Assembly (NCBI GenBank): GCA_036365145.1
Contig: JAEOAD010000029.1
Location: 22,553,001-22,617,000 of the forward strand
Direction: 5' to 3'
DNA length: 64,000 nt
Source: Orientallactaga sibirica
Taxonomy: Eukaryota; Chordata; Mammalia; Rodentia; Dipodidae
Every line of letters starts with the position of its first letter. Position 1 is the stretch's first letter. The notes below the pieces were generated by a model. The model saw only the letters and a program-made list of their open reading frames with translations, did not search any database and was not told where the DNA came from. Shown one piece after another: positions 59,460-64,000 of this stretch. A program made the position numbers and the translations under genes.

Positions 59460-59603
59460 ACAGGAGTTCAGAGCACTTTCACTACCTTTTATGAGGTAGA
59501 TTGTGATGTCATAGATGGGGGCAGGGCTAGTCAACTTTCTACCCACCTCCCAACCTGTGCTGAGGGAGCTCCGATCGGGAGTGGAAGCAGTGATTCCTCC
59601 ATG
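59460..59603 (+). CDS. CTNNA2: CTNNA2 exon F: 48-codon alternative exon of alpha-N-catenin II
   Basis: This 144-nt exon is phase 0 at both ends, so including or skipping it keeps the frame. It encodes 48 residues, starting TGVQSTFTTFYEVDCDVIDG, continuing GRASQLSTHLPTCAEGAPIG and ending SGSSDSSM. I recognise it as the insert of the longer alpha-N-catenin II isoform. It follows directly after ELIVSG of exon E, so it would sit in the actin-binding domain just after the main actin-contact helix. The insert is rich in Ser, Thr and Gly and has little helix-forming character, suggesting a loop. The acceptor is ggaaatcag|ACA and the donor TCCATG|gtgagta, which is strong. The frame stays open for 104 codons upstream of the acceptor, back to an ATG at 59148, but the splice acceptor and known isoform favour the start given. 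Confidence 0.93.
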
Positions 59604-59863
59604 GTGAGTAACTTCGCTTTATAATGTAATGTCTTGCTATTATCATTAATTCTGGGGTGTCAGAGAAGTGAACATATGCCCACTTTAGCCATCTTTACTT
59701 ACACTTATCAACTGTGGGCAAATGACTGATTTATTGATTCCTTATATGGCTAGGCAATCCTGGCATCCATGCACTCTTCATTGTGAGCCAAACTTGAGAA
59801 GTGAACATGGTATTGTCATTCCTTTGTTTCTTAGTCCTTCTTCCCACGGGGGCTGGAAGTCAT

Positions 59864-59869
59864 TGCATG
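59864..59869 (+). promoter_or_regulatory. TGCATG motif downstream of exon F (possible RBFOX site)
   Basis: An exact TGCATG lies about 260 nt downstream of the exon F donor. UGCAUG downstream of a cassette exon usually promotes inclusion through RBFOX proteins in neurons and muscle. The hexamer also occurs by chance about once in 4 kb. Confidence 0.3.
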
Positions 59870-60200
59870 TGTGGAATGAATCCATTCTGTAGTCTTTGTG
59901 AGCTTCTCTAGGAAAGCTCATCAAGATGTTTTTCTTTATTTGAAAGATTTCAGGGTTCAGTGTCCTATAAATATTTGCCTAGAGAATCACTCAGCTCTTG
60001 TAAAATTTGGAGGTAAAAATGTAAATATACTGACATATGAAAATTATCAGCAAACTTGATTTCAGTATAGACAAGTGAAAGCTTCCTAAAGTAATGACAA
60101 AAATGTTCATTAAAAAATACTCATGACTGGCAAATTTAAGGGTACCACCATTTTAAGATATAATTAAGGAAATATGAGCTTTTCTGTTGGTGGTGGTATT

Positions 60201-60206
60201 TGCATG
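60201..60206 (+). promoter_or_regulatory. Second TGCATG motif downstream of exon F
   Basis: A second exact TGCATG lies about 600 nt past the exon F donor, outside any SINE. Together with the copy at 59864 it mildly strengthens the case for RBFOX control. Confidence 0.25.
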
Positions 60207-63200
60207 TCATAATGCTGATGCTGTTGTATCTAATCCCTTGGCCATTAAATATGAAAAGCTGTGGTTCTTTGTTCTCTTCTGGAGTTTACTAAAGCCCATT
60301 AGTTTTGATTAAAACTTATTAGTTATTTTATATACCTTACTATTTAGAAAGAAAAGATCAAGTGGAATGAGCATGTTCTTCAGCTTCTAACCTCCTTCTC
60401 TCCTGGATACTTATTTAAGATGCTTAAGATATATGCTCTCATCTAAAAGTGATGATGTCTTCAAGGGATTTTAAGGCAGCAATAGGGTATATTTATTTTT
60501 TGGTTTTTAATTGAACATGAGATTGTGAAGCCATCTTAGGCTGAGAGGGACATATTTATGTATGTATCATGTGCATTGTGAAATATGTGAAGAAGGCATC
60601 ATTCATATTTCTTAAAGTGTATAGCCCTACTTAAATAGCCATTTATATGCATTGGTTTTAGAGAACTGAGGGAAGGTTAAATGGAGTTCCACTAGCTAGT
60701 TTCCACTAGCATTTTCTCGGTTACATATAGATACTCTCAAACTTATTCCCCAAATTATATACTTTTATATACTAAACAGCACTAGAGTGGATATGACCAT
60801 GACCTTTTTGGTACCCTGAGGCTGGAGACTGTAGGTGGTTCTGAAATAAGATTCCCAACTAAGTTTCTAACATAGAGAATCTACTCTAGAGTTTTGAGGC
60901 CTGATGAAGAAAAATAGGCACATGGTGACCAATAGGAAGATTTGGGTGAGACTCATCAGCATTCAAGCTAATATTGCAATGTGGGCAAAGATGCTAAAGT
61001 CTTATCTGCTTGGTTATTCCTGTAAAGTCTCTGATCTACCTTTCATGAGCAGTATTATGCCTGTGAAATCCAGGTAGAAGCAAGCCTTCAGTGCTAGAAA
61101 AGTGTGATGTCTAATCATAGCTCAAGTTTTTAATGTCTTTTATCAACCCCTCATACAGCTCCCAGGTAAGAAATGCTCATATTTTACAAACTCTTGGAAC
61201 ACAATCATCTTTAAACTTCGTGAGTGAGGAACGGTTGAGTTGTGCGATTGTGCAAATTCAGAGAGTCTATCATGGAATGCATTGTGCATGCACTTATTTA
61301 CCATCATGTGCATGTTTCATTTATAGTGGTATTCAGTGTTTTTTTTTTCTTTTATATGTACTAAAATTAAAATTTATATATGCATACATTTATTATGCAG
61401 CAGTTGTATTAACTTGGGGTCCAAATACTGGTGTGCTGATCCCACTCCCTATCATCAACAAGTTCTGAAGGTCAAAGTAGATTACTTAGATCTCTTAGAT
61501 CAACATCTGTCTCATGTAAAAAATTATCATAGATGATCTAGATTAATGTATAATTACTTCAAAATCTTATAGTTTTGTGAAATATTTTTAAAGAAGAAGT
61601 AGATGAGGAAAGGATTGAATAATGAATGAAATATAGTTTTATATTGAGCATGTATGCAATCCTGAAAACCAATATTTCATTTCAAAGTAGGTTTTAAAAT
61701 GTATCCTCTATCTTATAGCTGTTTTGGTCAATGATATATGTGAATAGCCCATGTGCTTTTTAATGAATGCTATCATTTGATTAAGTTGTTTAATATAACA
61801 CACTTGAGGGACAAAACCATAAGAAGCTCTGAATTGACTTGGAAGACTGATTTGATATTTGATATTAAACTATCCTTATCTAGTAGATACTAGATAATGG
61901 TACAGATAATCATTCATTGATATGAAATTCTAGATTATGTAATATAATAGTACTATCCATATGGTATGGGAAGCATTGATTACTTTGAGATTAGTAAGGT
62001 GCTGAGTTATGTGCTGTGGGGTATACAAGAAATGTGTGCCTGGATCCTGAACATGAGTGGTGTATAATCTCTTTGGGTAATCTGGATAGTTGTGAATTGA
62101 CCAGGTAACTATGCAATATCCCAGTGCATATAGCTGCAGACTTGCTTTAAATCACTCAATAAAATGTCTCTTAAATTCCAAATGTGGTATAAATTATAGA
62201 ATTTATTATCTCATGAAATGACATTCAAGGGCTGAATTTGTCTATATAAATGGAATAACTAACTGACATGATGAAATGGTATGGATTGGCTTTATGGGAC
62301 AAGGATTCTTTGGTGGACTTGACAGGGTAGATTTGTGTTATATGGAAGGATGTCATGTTAGGCTTGCAAAACCACATAATTGTTAATGGACCTGGGATAT
62401 CTTGTATTCAACTGTGTTATTAGTAAAAATTGAAGTGAGTACTTCTAGTTCAGCTCCATACTTTTCCTAAATGTGTTTCCCCTTGATCATATGCTGAATT
62501 TACAAAGTAAGCTATACTTATTTAGAAGAGTGAAAGAAGCTACCAGTAAATGAACTGCCATATTATCATTTACACAGAAAGTCACATAGCCATGTCCAGC
62601 CACAAATGTGGAAGAAAAATGAAAAGATGCAAGAAATAGGAAAAGTAGCTCTGAGGCAAGCTGGTTTTCTGGTAAAAGTGGGAAGGGTCTCATCTTTGTG
62701 GACATCTCATTGTCACATTTAGAAATGTTACATGATGATGAAAATGTTCATTAGGTAAAAGACTCTGTCTAATAAGAACAGTTTTCTAAAGCAAAAAGCA
62801 GCATTCTGTGTCTTAAGTAAAAATCACCTCCAATGTGGGAGTAAAGCTGCTTGTGATTATGGTTGTCTCCTCGTCGGTACACTTAGAAAGAGGTTATTGA
62901 TTTGTGTATGACTTATCTACATTGACACATAAGAGCTCTTATGTCCAAAATAATTTCTTACAGCAGAGACATAGATAATTTGCATTATACAATTTACATC
63001 ACTTTGATGGAGCCATTTTTTGTATTCAAAATTCTTTCCAACTTACTACATTGACCTTTTGAACAGACTAGATTGTCATGAACAGAGTCTGCTCTATTAC
63101 TCATCCCTTCCCAGATACTGAGGACTTTATAACTAAGTAAGTCTTATGCCACCTGGTATCTCTTACTTTTTGAATGTGACATAAAAGCTAACTTTTAAAT

Positions 63201-63666
63201 TTTATTGTCTCAAGAGACTCCTTTATAAGCTAAACTGACTATATGAGAACAGCAAAGTGATAAACCAAAAACAGCTTTACAAAGAAAAGGACACTCACTT
63301 AGAGCTAATTATTCTATCATATGTTCAAACAAAGTCATCATAGATTGTTAAATGAAGCTAGAAATGTTAGACTTGTTTAGATCAAGAAAAGAGATAATAC
63401 AATTTTTTAACCAATATAAAATAAGTAAATATCTTTCTATGTCATTTTAGAAATAAAGGGTCAATTAAGTCTATAACACAACAAATACTGAGATCCATTA
63501 TTTTATTATCATGTATGTACAGATGAAATCACCATGGAAAATAGACACATGAGTCAAATAACCATTATAAAAATCATCTGATGGGAAATATATATAAAAT
63601 GAATCAAGCATTCATGGAGAAAAGGGGAAAGAGAGAAAAATGTAACAAATACATGTATATGTATAC

Positions 63667-63682
63667 TATATATATGTGTGTG

Positions 63683-63743
<61 letters not shown>

Positions 63744-63768
63744 ATGTGTGTGTGTGTATATATATATG
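63667..63768. repeat. (TA)n/(TG)n compound microsatellite
   Basis: About 25 TA units flanked by TG-rich stretches. Open frames of Tyr-Ile or Thr-His repeats here are artefacts. Confidence 0.97.
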
Positions 63769-64000
63769 GATAGATAGATCACATGCATGTATATATATTT
63801 CAGATATCAAGAGCCCTCATAGCATATGAGTTTTCCAGATGTAAGAGAAAGTAGAATATCCAATTAGAGAAACAGCACTCATAGTCCTGCAGTATATATC
63901 TATTGTAGGCTGACTTGTTCTGACAAAAATCAAAGAAGGTTAGAAAGATGGAGAAAAGCAAAAGATGAGATTATAATAGTAGGTTGAGGTTAAATGACAA

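Larger units (their letters stand above)
59604..64000 (+). other. CTNNA2: CTNNA2 intron downstream of exon F (partial)
   Basis: This is the start of the next intron, with donor gtgagtaac. It has two TGCATG motifs (59864 and 60201) and a (TA)n/(TG)n microsatellite near the end (63667-63768). Otherwise it is AT-rich with no SINE, LINE or gene that I can recognise. No further exon of CTNNA2 is visible before the window ends. Confidence 0.85.

Noticed and set aside
63581..63829. Frames with Tyr-Ile and Thr-His repeats on both strands
   Set aside because: Translation of the (TA)n/(TG)n microsatellite.

Overview
The window is mammalian genomic DNA holding part of one large, intron-rich gene on the + strand. 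Six short exons, each bounded by an AG acceptor and a GT donor and joining in one reading frame, encode the end of the middle region, the phospho-linker and much of the actin-binding domain of an alpha-catenin. Paralogue-specific residues (EELEDDSDFEQEDYD, QVEIFHQEKSKL, MDKLARAVADQ) and the 48-codon cassette exon at 59460-59603 identify it as CTNNA2 (alpha-N-catenin), the neuronal alpha-catenin linking cadherin/beta-catenin to F-actin. The first and last exons of the gene lie outside the window. No other convincing protein gene was found, and nothing bacterial, CRISPR-like or operon-like.

The host is a rodent: B1 (7SL-derived) SINEs are present together with many copies of a tRNA-derived SINE of the B2 superfamily whose body (GGCTGGAGAGATGGCTTAGC ... 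CCAGATGCACAAGGTGGCAC ... CT-rich tract, AAATAAA tail) is unlike mouse, rat or hamster B2. It fits the 'Dip' SINE of jerboas and relatives (Dipodoidea), so a jerboa-like rodent is the best guess. That is an inference from remembered repeat families.

Layout: 1-10281 intron, with SINEs, a (TA)n tract and an inverted L1 insertion at about 8878-9911; 10282-10433 exon A; 10434-21596 intron (B1 and Dip SINE clusters, MIR, L2); 21597-21710 exon B, the phospho-linker; 21711-34518 intron (old L1, and a 3.8 kb 5'-truncated antisense L1 at 28177-32006); 34519-34700 exon C; 34701-42584 intron (old antisense L1 broken by SINEs); 42585-42690 exon D; 42691-47300 intron; 47301-47435 exon E; 47436-59459 intron (two unidentified low-stop tracts, a 38-bp minisatellite, a SINE cluster); 59460-59603 cassette exon F; 59604-64000 intron, largely repeat-poor, with a (TA)n/(TG)n tract near the end.

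The most useful observations are: the 48-codon phase-0 neuronal cassette, with a CU-rich tract upstream and two TGCATG motifs downstream; a twin-primed L1 insertion with target duplications and microhomology at the priming site; a Dip-like SINE subfamily with an extra internal block; composite and nested SINEs sharing target duplications; a 38-bp minisatellite; and two anonymous tracts that could be decayed retrocopies. I do not see a clearly new biological system here.
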